Shown here: in pieces, positions 9,070 through 17,750 of the stretch
Layout of the letters: each line of letters starts with the position of its first letter
Numbering within the stretch: position 1 is the stretch's first letter
Assembly: GCF_004331685.1 (NCBI RefSeq)
Contig: NZ_SJSM01000002.1
Span: 496,001 to 560,000, forward strand
Direction: 5' to 3'
From: Pedobacter hiemivivus
GTDB lineage: Bacteria; Bacteroidota; Bacteroidia; Sphingobacteriales; Sphingobacteriaceae
Length of the DNA: 64,000 nucleotides
Translations under genes and position numbers: made by a program
Notes under the pieces: generated by a model
Databases searched by the model: none
Told to the model about the DNA's origin: nothing
Seen by the model: the letters and a program-made list of their open reading frames with translations, nothing else

Positions 9070-9657
9070 ATGAAAAAAATAATTTTATCCGCATTGCTTG
9101 TCTCTTTAAATCTGGTTGCATTTAGTCAGGTTTTGCCTAGTTTTCAATTGGGCCTTAAAGGTGGAGCAAATCTTTCTAAATTAAGTACAGAAAATACTTT
9201 CAGCAGCGACAATAGAGCTGGTTATTATGTTGGTCTATGGACACGTATCGGTGCGGCAGGTATTCATCTGCAGCCGGAGTTGTATCTGAGTGGTAAAAAC
9301 TCAACATTAAAGGATGCATCAGGCCAGGAAAATAAAGTGAAATTTACCAGTATGGATGTACCAATTCTTGTTGGTACTAAGTTTGGTGCTGCCGGAATTG
9401 GCTTACGTTTAAATACAGGCCCTGTAGTATCGTTTGTATTAAGTGATGATCAATCTTTAAAGGATGCTGCAGGAAGTGCATTTAAGGGTGATTTTAAAGG
9501 TCAGAACTTTGCATGGCAATTCGGTGCCGGCCTGGATGTGGGGAATTTAGGTGTCGATTTGAGGTACGAAACCGGACTTTCTAAAATTGGAAAAAATGGC
9601 TATGACGATACAAAATTGAGTTTGTTTACTTTAGGGTTGGCTTACAGGTTGTTCTAA
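9070..9657 (+). CDS. Outer-membrane beta-barrel protein, PorT-like
   Basis: 195 residues with a signal peptide (MKKIILSALLVSLNLVAFS, cut before Q). The mature part alternates hydrophobic and polar residues in barrel fashion, with LGLKGGANLSKL near the start and an aromatic last residue (LAYRLF), the usual outer-membrane assembly signal. It resembles the OMP_b-brl_2 (PorT-like) family of Bacteroidota, small eight-stranded barrels mostly of unknown role. It has its own terminator (9686-9714). Confidence 0.8.
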   Translation: MKKIILSALLVSLNLVAFSQVLPSFQLGLKGGANLSKLSTENTFSSDNRAGYYVGLWTRIGAAGIHLQPELYLSGKNSTLKDASGQENKVKFTSMDVPILVGTKFGAAGIGLRLNTGPVVSFVLSDDQSLKDAAGSAFKGDFKGQNFAWQFGAGLDVGNLGVDLRYETGLSKIGKNGYDDTKLSLFTLGLAYRLF

Positions 9658-9685
9658 AAACAGAAAGTTTTCCACATTTTGTGTA

Positions 9686-9714
9686 AAAGGGTAAGTTCTA
9701 GTAATTTACCCTTT
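9686..9714 (+). terminator. Intrinsic terminator after the barrel gene
   Basis: AAAGGGTAA (9686-9694) pairs with TTACCCTTT (9706-9714) around an 11-nt loop, followed by a T-rich stretch (CTTTTTGG). It lies 29 nt after the stop at 9657. Confidence 0.75.
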
Positions 9715-9769
9715 CTTTTTGGCGTTATAATTGTTCTTGTATCTCTCCCTAACTTAATTATATACTGCT

Positions 9770-10042
9770 ATGAAAATTAAAGAGTTGCTTTTAAATGGAA
9801 AGAGCTTTTCGGAGCTTCTGAAACAGTTTTCAATTGATGCTGCAGACGTCACAATTCAGGATGAAGAGTTAATTCTTTCTGAACAGTATTTAAGACACAA
9901 GGAAATTGTAAAAGAAAGTATTTGTATTGAAGGAAAGAATAAGGACGGAATAGTTAACTTTTTTGGAACCTTGCATTACAACTTACTTAATAAATTGGCT
10001 GTGTTTGAAATGCAGGGATTTGAGCAGGTTGCCATCAGGTAG
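9770..10042 (+). CDS. Small conserved-looking hypothetical protein
   Basis: 90 residues, no signal peptide or transmembrane segment. The composition is that of a soluble alpha/beta protein (LLKQFSIDAADVTIQDEELILSEQ, then a strand-rich C-terminus ending EQVAIR). The start is a good ATG preceded by a 50-nt AT-rich leader. It stands alone between a terminator and the convergent YihY gene. I do not recognise the family and offer no function. Confidence 0.55.
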   Translation: MKIKELLLNGKSFSELLKQFSIDAADVTIQDEELILSEQYLRHKEIVKESICIEGKNKDGIVNFFGTLHYNLLNKLAVFEMQGFEQVAIR

Positions 10043-10051
10043 TCATGTGCT

Positions 10052-10972
10052 TTAAGCATCTTTTATTACTTCTTTTATCTCGTAGTTAAACGTACCTTTA
10101 ATAGGTTGTATCGGCGTTTCTTTGTCGTCACTTAGTATTTTGACATAGCAGGCGCCGAAATAAAATATAAAAGAAGAATAAAATACAAACAGCATAATCA
10201 ACACAATAGATCCCGAAGTGCCGTAGATATTGCCTATCCCACTTAATGGAAGTAGTATGCGCAATAGGTATTTACCTATCGTAAATAATATTCCTGTTAG
10301 TAGTCCACCCCTGATCGCAGCATCCCAGGTAGGTCTTCCATTGGTTAAGAATTTGAAAAGGATCGAAAACCAAGTGGTAACGATCGCTATAAACAAAAGC
10401 TGATTAAGTACGGATAAGAATATCTTTCCAAAAGTAGGAGCCGCTGTATTTACATAGTCGCCAATAAAGCTTTGTACACTGTCTGTAAGTAGGCCGACAA
10501 AGAACAAGATACCCGCTAGTAATATAATAATCATGGAGCGGCCACGTAATTTCATTTTAAACATAAAACTCGAATGCTCTTTGATGCCAATAGACCAGAT
10601 TTGGTCCATGGAGTTTTTAATAACATTAAATAAGGTGGTGGCCACAAAAAGAAAAAAAACAAAACTAAAAAGGGTCGCATACCAATGTTGATCTATACCC
10701 CTTATATTTCTTAGTGTTTGTCTGATTTGTAAGGTACTTCTATCATCTAAAATGTTGGCTAATCTCTCAAAGAGACGCCTTGCCAGTTCTTTTCTATCTA
10801 TAAAAAAGCCGAATAACCGAATGAGGATTAATAGAATTGGAGGAAGCGCGAAATTTGTAAAGAAGGCTGTAGCACCCGCTAAGCGTAAGGGGTCATTTTT
10901 TTGGAACAGCTTAAACGCAGCACCAAATCTGGTAAAAAAAAGCCTTGATCTGTAAAGTATGTTGATTTCCAT
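10052..10972 (-). CDS. YihY/BrkB-family integral membrane protein
   Basis: 306 residues with about six transmembrane helices spread over residues 25-280. Typical family features are the N-terminal LAGATAFFTNFALPP stretch in the first membrane segment and the GIGNIYGTSGSIVLIMLFVFYSSFIFYFGA-like region in the last two helices (only part quoted here as key residues G, YG, GS, YY/YF). The family was once annotated as ribonuclease BN, which is incorrect; its transport or envelope role is not established. The gene is monocistronic and convergent with the 90-residue hypothetical. Confidence 0.85.
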   Translation of the reverse strand: MEINILYRSRLFFTRFGAAFKLFQKNDPLRLAGATAFFTNFALPPILLILIRLFGFFIDRKELARRLFERLANILDDRSTLQIRQTLRNIRGIDQHWYATLFSFVFFLFVATTLFNVIKNSMDQIWSIGIKEHSSFMFKMKLRGRSMIIILLAGILFFVGLLTDSVQSFIGDYVNTAAPTFGKIFLSVLNQLLFIAIVTTWFSILFKFLTNGRPTWDAAIRGGLLTGILFTIGKYLLRILLPLSGIGNIYGTSGSIVLIMLFVFYSSFIFYFGACYVKILSDDKETPIQPIKGTFNYEIKEVIKDA

Positions 10973-11044
10973 TCCCCGCGTATTGCCTTAGACTTCGAAA
11001 ATAGCTATTTTTTTTAAATCGGGGATACCGGAGCCAATAAAAAA

Positions 11045-11072
11045 ACGGACAACCTTATAAAAGGTTGCCCGT
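11045..11072 (-). terminator. Terminator of the hmgA-hppD transcript
   Basis: On the minus strand the stem ACGG-g-CAACCTT / AAGGTTG-t-CCGT (11072-11045), with a TTAT loop, is followed by a T7 tract. It sits 27 nt beyond the hppD stop. Confidence 0.85.
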
Positions 11073-11098
11073 CCCGTTTTTAAATGAATAAGAGGTTT

Positions 11099-12229
11099 TT
11101 ATAAGTTCCCTCTTAGTTCCTGTTCGCGTTCTAAAGACTCAAATAAGGCTTTAAAATTGCCGGCACCAAATGATTGGGCACCTTTACGCTGAATAATTTC
11201 AAAAAATAAGGTTGGACGATCTTCTACAGGTTTTGTGAAAATCTGCAACAAATAACCTTCCTCGTCACAATCTACCAATATCCCTAGCTCCTTAAGTTGA
11301 GCAATTTCCTCATCGATTTCGCCAACTCTTTCTGGCATCATATTGTAATAGGCTTCAGGGGGTGCACTTAAAAACTCAACCCCTCGAGCTTTTAATTCCT
11401 TTACTGTAGTCAAAATATCTTTTGTAGCTACTGCAATGTGTTGCACCCCTTCGCCTTCGTAAAATTCTAAATACTCTTCAATCTGTGATTTCTTTTTGCC
11501 TTCGGCTGGCTCATTGATCGGGAATTTGGAGAATCCATTTCCATTACTCATTACTTTACTCATCAATGCCGAGTATTCGGTATTGATTTGCTTGTCATCA
11601 AATGAAAGGATATTCACAAAACCCATTACATCCTCGTACCATTTCACAGTTTCGTTCATCCTGTTCCAGCCTACATTACCCACGCAATGATCTATGTACA
11701 ATAATCCTGCATCAGAGGGATTGTAATCACTGTTCCAATCTCTATAACCCGGTAAAAAAGTACCTGTATAATTTTTGCGTTCAATAAACATATGTACAGT
11801 TTCGCCATAGGTATAAATCCCCGACATACGAACTTCACCATGCTCATCAGTAAGCGTAACAGGTTCCATATAAGGTTTTCCACCACGTTTAGTAGTTTCC
11901 TCAAATGCGCTATAAGCATCGTCTACCCAAAGTGCCAAAATCTTAACACCATCACCATGCAATTTTACATGCTCAGCAATCGGGCTTTCTGATTTTAAAG
12001 CGGTAGTTAATACCAATCTAATTTTTCCTTGCTTCAATACATAAGAAGCACGGTCGCGCACCCCTGTTTCCGGACCAGCATATGCTAGCGATTGGAAACC
12101 AAAGGCCGTTTTGTAATAATGAGCTGCTTGTTTAGCATTACCCACATAAAACTCTATATAATCCGTTCCATTTATTGGAAGAAAATCCTGCGCTTTGGCA
12201 ATCTTTTCTGCAAATGTTTGTGTTGACAT
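11099..12229 (-). CDS. hppD: 4-hydroxyphenylpyruvate dioxygenase
   Basis: 376 residues, the normal size. Two vicinal-oxygen-chelate domains are present; the C-terminal one carries the three Fe(II) ligands His181 (IDHCVGN), His264 (GVQHIAV) and Glu344 (FFEIIQR). The enzyme converts 4-hydroxyphenylpyruvate and O2 to homogentisate and CO2, the committed step of tyrosine breakdown. It lies 61 nt downstream of hmgA on the same strand, so hmgA-hppD form an operon that ends at the terminator at 11045-11072. The next enzyme in the pathway is its operon partner. Confidence 0.97.
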   Translation of the reverse strand: MSTQTFAEKIAKAQDFLPINGTDYIEFYVGNAKQAAHYYKTAFGFQSLAYAGPETGVRDRASYVLKQGKIRLVLTTALKSESPIAEHVKLHGDGVKILALWVDDAYSAFEETTKRGGKPYMEPVTLTDEHGEVRMSGIYTYGETVHMFIERKNYTGTFLPGYRDWNSDYNPSDAGLLYIDHCVGNVGWNRMNETVKWYEDVMGFVNILSFDDKQINTEYSALMSKVMSNGNGFSKFPINEPAEGKKKSQIEEYLEFYEGEGVQHIAVATKDILTTVKELKARGVEFLSAPPEAYYNMMPERVGEIDEEIAQLKELGILVDCDEEGYLLQIFTKPVEDRPTLFFEIIQRKGAQSFGAGNFKALFESLEREQELRGNL

Positions 12230-12290
12230 TTTAGTTCTTTATAATAATAAGTTAGTTAGTTCTTTTTTGCCTCAGCTCTTAATCGCGCTG

Positions 12291-13457
12291 CTATTCAATG
12301 TTTTCTTGCCAGCTCCGATGATAGCTTTCATCTTCAATATTTACCGCATCTTCCGTTAACATTAAAGGGCGGAAAGGATCAATCATTACAGCCAGTTCCT
12401 CTGTACTTTCTTTCCCAATTGATTTCTCAACAGTACCCGGGTGCGGACCATGAGGTATACCCCCTGGATGTAAGGTGATCTGTCCTTTTACGACACTTTT
12501 CCTGCTCATAAAATCACCATCAACATAATACAATACCTCATCACTATCTACATTGCTATGGTTGTAAGGAGCAGGGATAGACAGTGGATGATAATCATAT
12601 TTACGTGGAACAAATGAACAGATCACAAAGTTGTGTCCCTCAAAAGTTTGATGAACTGGAGGTGGCTGATGTAGTCTACCAGTAATAGGCTCAAAATCAT
12701 GGATAGAAAAGGCCCATGGATAGTGAAAGCCATCCCATCCTACAAAATCAAAAGGGTGGGTGCCATAAGTATAAGGATACATGATACCTTGTTTTTTGAT
12801 GAGCACTTTAAAATCACCGTATTCATCAATTGTTTCCAAATCCTGCGGACGTCTAATGTCTCTTTCGCAAAAAGGAGAATGCTCTTCTAGTTGTCCAAAA
12901 GCATTTCTATAACGTTTAGGTGTACGTATTGGGCTAAAGCTTTCTACAATGAATAACCTGTTTTTCTCGTCGTCAAATTCCATCTGGTAAATGGTTCCTC
13001 TTGGGATCACCAGGTAATCACCGTATTTAAAAGGTATTTTTCCAAATCCTGTTTTTAGCGTTCCAGTACCTTCATGGATAAAGATCACCTCATCAGCCTG
13101 ACTGTTTTTATAGAAATAATCAGTCATAGATTTTCTTGGTGCAGCCAACGAAATGTGGAGGTCGCTGTTTACCAGTACTGGCTTACGACTTTTTAAATAG
13201 TCATCTTCGGGCTTAATGTTAAAGCCGATCAGACTGGTATGTTTTAAATGCTTTTCTCTCGCTATTTTAGGCTCAACAGAATAAGGTTCGCCCAATGCTT
13301 TTACGATGGTTGGTGGGTGACAGTGGTAAACAAGGGAATACAAACTTGAAAAACCCTCTGTCGAAACCAGTTCTTCAGCGTAGAGTTTTCCATCTGGTTT
13401 CCGAAAAACCGTATGGCGTTTAGGAGGAATAGATCCTAATGTATGATAAATTGGCAT
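12291..13457 (-). CDS. hmgA: Homogentisate 1,2-dioxygenase
   Basis: 388 residues, the short bacterial form. It opens the homogentisate ring to 4-maleylacetoacetate with Fe(II) and O2. Candidate metal ligands are His300 and Asp306/Glu307 (PYNHSNVDSDE) and His336 (GGIPHGPHPG), which correspond to His335, Glu341 and His371 of the human enzyme. It is the first gene of the hmgA-hppD operon and faces the Dcu carrier / fumarylacetoacetase operon across a 404-nt spacer that has a 25-nt palindrome near the hmgA start. Confidence 0.95.
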   Translation of the reverse strand: MPIYHTLGSIPPKRHTVFRKPDGKLYAEELVSTEGFSSLYSLVYHCHPPTIVKALGEPYSVEPKIAREKHLKHTSLIGFNIKPEDDYLKSRKPVLVNSDLHISLAAPRKSMTDYFYKNSQADEVIFIHEGTGTLKTGFGKIPFKYGDYLVIPRGTIYQMEFDDEKNRLFIVESFSPIRTPKRYRNAFGQLEEHSPFCERDIRRPQDLETIDEYGDFKVLIKKQGIMYPYTYGTHPFDFVGWDGFHYPWAFSIHDFEPITGRLHQPPPVHQTFEGHNFVICSFVPRKYDYHPLSIPAPYNHSNVDSDEVLYYVDGDFMSRKSVVKGQITLHPGGIPHGPHPGTVEKSIGKESTEELAVMIDPFRPLMLTEDAVNIEDESYHRSWQENIE

Positions 13458-13861
13458 TGCAACATTCAGTTAATTGGTTAGAATAATATGGTAATAACGA
13501 TAAAACGACGAAAACGTTTTATCAAATGGCATTAAAAGAGGAAATGCTATATGGAATATTGAGCGAAAATGATTTTAGAAAGCATGGCATACCTGAATGC
13601 GGCCAGGGCTTGCGTGGCTACTTGATTTTGGTATGTGAAACAGCTTTTTATCATTTTCTATTGCGTCTGCTAAATTAAGTATTTAATCCAGTAATAACCA
13701 AAATAATAAGACAGATATTATTTTAAGGAATGTTATTTCGCTACAAATGTTACATGGGTTGCTTAGCTAATATTAATTGCTGGTAGAAGGTTGTGTATTA
13801 AAATTAATTATATATTTAGGCTTTCATAATAAGAATAATTAAAATATAAATAATTTATACA
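13458..13861. other. Divergent control region between hmgA-hppD and the carrier/FAH operon
   Basis: The 404-nt spacer contains the palindrome at 13499-13523, an open 50-codon frame at 13526-13678 that I do not call, and an AT-rich 3' half (13780-13861) next to the carrier gene. A near-consensus -7 box, TATATTTA, lies at about 13811-13818 for the plus-strand operon. No RNA gene was recognised. Confidence 0.5.
13499..13523. promoter_or_regulatory. Candidate operator palindrome upstream of hmgA
   Basis: GATAAAACG (13499-13507) and CGTTTTATC (13515-13523) form a perfect 9-bp inverted repeat with a 7-nt centre, ACGAAAA. It lies 42-66 nt upstream of the hmgA start codon in the divergent spacer. 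Its geometry fits a dimeric repressor or activator site controlling homogentisate catabolism. No regulator gene is adjacent. No copy was noticed elsewhere in the window. Confidence 0.45.
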
Positions 13862-15193
13862 ATGATTTGGATACAGCTAGCAGTTTTAATTCTGCTGATA
13901 TTGGTAGGTGCGCGAATGAAAGGAGTGGGACTAGGGGTAATGGGTGCTGTTGGTTTACTGATATTTTCATTAGGTTTTGGCTTAAAACCAACCACGCCAC
14001 CAATAGATGTAATGTTGATCATCCTGTCTGTAGTTACCGCTGCGGCTGCTTTGCAAGCTGCCGGCGGAATGGATTATATGGTAAGCATAGCTGAAAAAAT
14101 ACTACGTAAAAATCCAAATCACATTACCTGGCTTGGTCCGTTGGTTACTTATACCTTTACCCTTGTAGCAGGAACAGCACATATTATTTACTCATTGCTG
14201 CCTATTATTGCAGAGGTAGCTACTAAAAAAAGAGTAAGGCCAGAACGCCCGCTTAGTATTTCTGTAATTGCGGCTCACATGGCCATTACAGCAAGTCCTA
14301 TTTCTGCGGCTACGGTGGCCCTCACTGCTTTATTGGCTCCAAAAGGATACGAATTAACGCATATACTTATCGTTGCTATTCCGGCAACCATTATCGGTGT
14401 GCTTGCTGGGGCACTTGTGGCGAACAGACAAGGAAAAGACCTGATGAAAGATCCTGAATTTTTGGAGCGATTAAAAGATCCTGAGTTTGTGAAGTTGCTG
14501 GATGGTGATCCGGCAGATCAAAAAGCAGAAAAAATTTTCAGTACCGAATCTAAAAGATCAGTATATGTATTTCTTCTTGCTGTATTTAGCGTAGTCGTAT
14601 TTGCTGCAATGCCTGCTCTTCGTCCTTCGTTTCTTACGGATGGCAAAATGCAAGCCATGCGTATGGTCGAAATGATCGAATTGTTGATGCTTGCAGCTGC
14701 TGCAGCCATTGTTTTTGTCTCAAAGATTCCAGCTACAAAGGTCTCTCAATCTAGTATTTTTAGATCTGGAGGTGAAGCTGTAGTCTGCATATTTGGGGTG
14801 GCCTGGATGAGCGATACTTATTTACAAGCGCATATGCCTTTCTTTGAAACACATTTAAGCGCATTTGTGACCGAACATCCATGGACTTTTGCGATCGCCT
14901 TATTTGTGATGTCTATTCTTTTGTTTAGTCAGGCCGCTACGGTACGTGCATTAATGCCACTAGGTATTGCATTGGGTATTCCAGCTCCAGCACTCATCGC
15001 GATGTTCCCTGCTGTTAACGGTGATTTTGTGATTCCAAGCTATCCAACATTGGTGGCTGCGATGGGATTTGACAGAACCGGTACCACTAGAATAGGTCGG
15101 TTTTTAGTCAATCACTCTTTTATGCCTTCCGGTTTAACCACAGTAACGGTAACGATTGCTGTCGGCTTTTTGATCGCTGCCATTGTGCTTTAA
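13862..15193 (+). CDS. Dcu-family C4-dicarboxylate transporter
   Basis: 443 residues, highly hydrophobic, about 10-12 membrane segments. The segment around residues 95-150 (AGTAHIIYSLLPII, then ERPLSISVIAAHMAITASPISAA as key conserved polar/small residues) is characteristic of DcuA/DcuB anaerobic C4-dicarboxylate carriers, which exchange fumarate, succinate, malate or aspartate across the inner membrane. It is first in an operon with fumarylacetoacetase, whose product is fumarate. The likely role here is handling fumarate or another dicarboxylate made during tyrosine breakdown. Direction and substrate are inference. Confidence 0.85.
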   Translation: MIWIQLAVLILLILVGARMKGVGLGVMGAVGLLIFSLGFGLKPTTPPIDVMLIILSVVTAAAALQAAGGMDYMVSIAEKILRKNPNHITWLGPLVTYTFTLVAGTAHIIYSLLPIIAEVATKKRVRPERPLSISVIAAHMAITASPISAATVALTALLAPKGYELTHILIVAIPATIIGVLAGALVANRQGKDLMKDPEFLERLKDPEFVKLLDGDPADQKAEKIFSTESKRSVYVFLLAVFSVVVFAAMPALRPSFLTDGKMQAMRMVEMIELLMLAAAAAIVFVSKIPATKVSQSSIFRSGGEAVVCIFGVAWMSDTYLQAHMPFFETHLSAFVTEHPWTFAIALFVMSILLFSQAATVRALMPLGIALGIPAPALIAMFPAVNGDFVIPSYPTLVAAMGFDRTGTTRIGRFLVNHSFMPSGLTTVTVTIAVGFLIAAIVL

Positions 15194-15270
15194 CTTCGTT
15201 GATATTGTCGGGCATTTGTTTAATTTTATATAGCTTTGGGCAACTACTTAAAAATAAATAATACTGACAT

Positions 15271-16266
15271 ATGAAGCTGGTATCCTATAAAACAGAAGAC
15301 AGAGAACACCTTGGTGTTTTTGTAGAGGGACACATTTATAACTTAAATTCATGCGATAAGCTAATTCCTGATGAAATGAACGCCTTTTTGCAAGGTGGTG
15401 AGGAATTGATGGATCGCGCTAAGAAAGTAGACGCGCAAATCAAAGCCGGGGAAATGGAGCCTAAGGAGGAAGCTTTTTTCGAATTATTAGCACCTGTTCC
15501 GCATCCAACATCTTGCAGAGATGGTTATGCATTTCGTCAACACGTAGCGGCTGCACGTAGAAACCGTAAAGTAGATATGATTGCTGAGTTTGATCAGTAT
15601 CCTATTTTCTATTTTACCAACCACAATGCTATTCAAGGACCTGGTGAAATTCAATGTATGCCTGATCATTTTCAAAAGCTTGATTTCGAGCTGGAAGTAG
15701 CCGTAGTAATCGGTAAAAAAGGCCGCAACATTACTGCTGCGGAAGCTGATGGTTACATTGCAGGTTATATGGTGATGAATGACATGAGTGCCAGAACACT
15801 TCAAATGGAAGAAATGCTTTTAAATTTAGGCCCTGCCAAAGGAAAAGATTTTTCTACTGTAATTGGACCATGGTTGGTTACTCCAGATGAGTTGGAAGCT
15901 TATAAGACTACTGCTAAACCAGGGCATACTGGAGATGTTTACGATTTAAAGATGACTTGTATCGTTAATGGAGTTCAGGTATCTGCAGGTAGTACAGCTG
16001 ATATGGACTGGACATTTGCCGAAATCATTGAGCGTTGCGCTTATGGTGTTGATATTTTACCTGGCGATGTAATCGGTTCTGGTACAGTAGGTACAGGTTG
16101 TTTCCTTGAGTTAAATGGTACTGGACTATTAAACGATCCAGCTTTTAAACCACAATGGTTACAAGATGGTGATGTGGTAGAAATGGAGATCACTGGTCTT
16201 GGTCATTTAAGTAATACCATTCGTAAAGTAGATACTGACTTTTCTATTCTGGCTTTTAAAAAATAG
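15271..16266 (+). CDS. Fumarylacetoacetate hydrolase family protein (fumarylacetoacetase)
   Basis: 331 residues. The FAH fold is clear: DFELEVAVVIGKKGRNI (about 131-147) supplies metal-binding glutamates, MNDMSARTLQ (about 170-179) the next conserved segment, and GDVIGSGTVGTGC (about 270-282) the C-terminal barrel loop. It should hydrolyse fumarylacetoacetate to fumarate and acetoacetate, the last step of the homogentisate pathway whose other genes lie just across the spacer. FAH-family members can also act on oxaloacetate or acylpyruvates, but the context favours fumarylacetoacetase. It is 77 nt after the carrier gene, and the next gene starts 3 nt downstream. Confidence 0.9.
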   Translation: MKLVSYKTEDREHLGVFVEGHIYNLNSCDKLIPDEMNAFLQGGEELMDRAKKVDAQIKAGEMEPKEEAFFELLAPVPHPTSCRDGYAFRQHVAAARRNRKVDMIAEFDQYPIFYFTNHNAIQGPGEIQCMPDHFQKLDFELEVAVVIGKKGRNITAAEADGYIAGYMVMNDMSARTLQMEEMLLNLGPAKGKDFSTVIGPWLVTPDELEAYKTTAKPGHTGDVYDLKMTCIVNGVQVSAGSTADMDWTFAEIIERCAYGVDILPGDVIGSGTVGTGCFLELNGTGLLNDPAFKPQWLQDGDVVEMEITGLGHLSNTIRKVDTDFSILAFKK

Positions 16267-16269
16267 AGA

Positions 16270-17157
16270 ATGTTAACGATAAATACGTCAGATTTGACTC
16301 CGGCGCAATTGCAAAACTATATGCAGTATGCAATTGCGCCGAGGCCAATTTGTTTTGCCACTACGATAGATCAGGCTGGGAATATCAATCTTAGCCCTTT
16401 CAGCTTTTTTAACATGTTTAGTACCAATCCGCCGCTGTGTATTTTTTCGCCGGCAAGGAGGGTGCGCGACAATACCACCAAACATACTTTAGAGAATGTA
16501 TTGGAGGTTAAGGAATGTGTGATTAACATTGTCAATTATGCGATGGTACAGCAAACAAGTTTGGCCAGTACCGAATATGGAAAAGGAGTAAACGAGTTTG
16601 AAAAGGCTGGTTTTACGATGTTGCCTTCGCAGTTGGTTAAACCACCTCGGGTAGCTGAAGCGCCTGTGCAGATGGAATGTGTAGTACGTGAGGTGATTCA
16701 TTTGGGAGAGAATCCAGGTGCAGGTAACCTAATCCTGGCGGAAGTTAAGGTTATTCACATCAATGAAGATATTTTAGATGAGGATGGCAAAATTGATCAA
16801 GCTAAAATAGACCTTGTGGCTCGTTTAGGGGGCGACTGGTACTGTCGGGTTACACCGGAGAGTTTGTTTAAAGTAGCTAAGCCATTAACCACTTTAGGGA
16901 TAGGTGTAGATGCTTTGCCTAAAGGGGTGCGAAATTCAAAAGTACTGACAGGGAATGACCTCGGTATGCTTGGTAATATAGAGCATTTGCCTGCTGATGA
17001 GGATATTGATGCCATTAAAGGCAATGACGAAGTAAAGGAAATATTCGATGCTACCATAGGTGATGCCAATAACCGTGAGCGCGAGCTGCATGAACTGGCT
17101 AAGCAATGGTTAAGCAAAGGGAATGTAAATGATGCTTTAAAGGTGGTGCTGTTATAA
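16270..17157 (+). CDS. Flavin-reductase-like, FMN-binding split-barrel protein
   Basis: 295 residues. Residues 1-200 match the flavin-reductase-like split barrel: APRPICFATT near 28-37, then NLSPFSFFNMFSTNPPL (about 44-60), the FMN phosphate-binding region. The remaining 95 residues are a charged extension of unknown role. It starts 3 nt after fumarylacetoacetase, so it is translated from the same message and probably acts in or beside the aromatic pathway. No oxygenase needing reduced flavin is present here, so the function is open. The C-terminus overlaps the convergent NlpC/P60 gene by 6 nt. Confidence 0.8.
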   Translation: MLTINTSDLTPAQLQNYMQYAIAPRPICFATTIDQAGNINLSPFSFFNMFSTNPPLCIFSPARRVRDNTTKHTLENVLEVKECVINIVNYAMVQQTSLASTEYGKGVNEFEKAGFTMLPSQLVKPPRVAEAPVQMECVVREVIHLGENPGAGNLILAEVKVIHINEDILDEDGKIDQAKIDLVARLGGDWYCRVTPESLFKVAKPLTTLGIGVDALPKGVRNSKVLTGNDLGMLGNIEHLPADEDIDAIKGNDEVKEIFDATIGDANNRERELHELAKQWLSKGNVNDALKVVLL

Positions 17158-17688
17158 AATACTAACCACCTTCAGAAAACGCTTTTTGTAAAATCCTTCG
17201 TCTAAACTGGAGATGGTTACTCCTTTGGCATTTCCTGAAGAGGAGTGGATGAATTTAACCTCGTCGCCATTTATAGAATAAATAATACCAACATGACCGG
17301 GAGTCCGGGATCTGCTGTTTGTTCCAGTGAACAAGATCACGTCTCCGATTTTTGCGTCTTCCAACTTTTTGGCTTCCCCGCTTGTTGCAAATTCTCTTGA
17401 CGAGCGGGGTACCTTAAATCCGAAATTACTAAATACATAGTTTACAAAACCAGAGCAATCAAAACCTCTGTTAGGGCTACTTGAGGCCGATCGATAACGG
17501 ATACCGAGCATGGACTTTGCAAAGTCCAGTAATCGGTTAGGTGATCCCGTGTTTTTGATCTGATTTACAGGGTTTGGGTCTGCAAGTTTGCTAACCAACT
17601 GCTGATATTGAACAGGAACTGTTGTCTGCGATTTGGCCGCAAATACACTAAGAAATAGAAAATAGAATAGAATAGGGAGTCTCTTCAT
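17152..17688 (-). CDS. Secreted NlpC/P60 peptidoglycan endopeptidase
   Basis: About 178 residues from the ATG at 17686-17688, which gives a proper signal peptide (MKRLPILFYFLFLSVFAAKS). The NlpC/P60 domain occupies roughly residues 55-178. The catalytic Cys lies in FDCSGFVNYVF, the His in PGHVGI, and a following HSSSG supplies the third polar residue. The enzyme cleaves D-Glu-(meso)DAP-type bonds in cell-wall peptides in the periplasm. Single domain, no SH3 or LysM anchor. It lies downstream of the SDR gene on the same strand. Confidence 0.9.
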   Translation of the reverse strand: MKRLPILFYFLFLSVFAAKSQTTVPVQYQQLVSKLADPNPVNQIKNTGSPNRLLDFAKSMLGIRYRSASSSPNRGFDCSGFVNYVFSNFGFKVPRSSREFATSGEAKKLEDAKIGDVILFTGTNSRSRTPGHVGIIYSINGDEVKFIHSSSGNAKGVTISSLDEGFYKKRFLKVVSIL

Positions 17689-17750
17689 ATCAATAGGCAT
17701 AAAGATATTAAAATTATACTTTAGCCCAAATGTTGTTGATAACTTGTTGG

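Noticed and set aside
13526..13678. 50-codon open frame between hmgA and the Dcu carrier gene
   Set aside because: No recognisable features, and it begins next to the palindromic operator; could be real but nothing supports translation.
16270..17157. Maleylacetoacetate isomerase as the missing pathway enzyme
   Set aside because: The protein has a flavin split-barrel motif, not a glutathione-transferase zeta fold.
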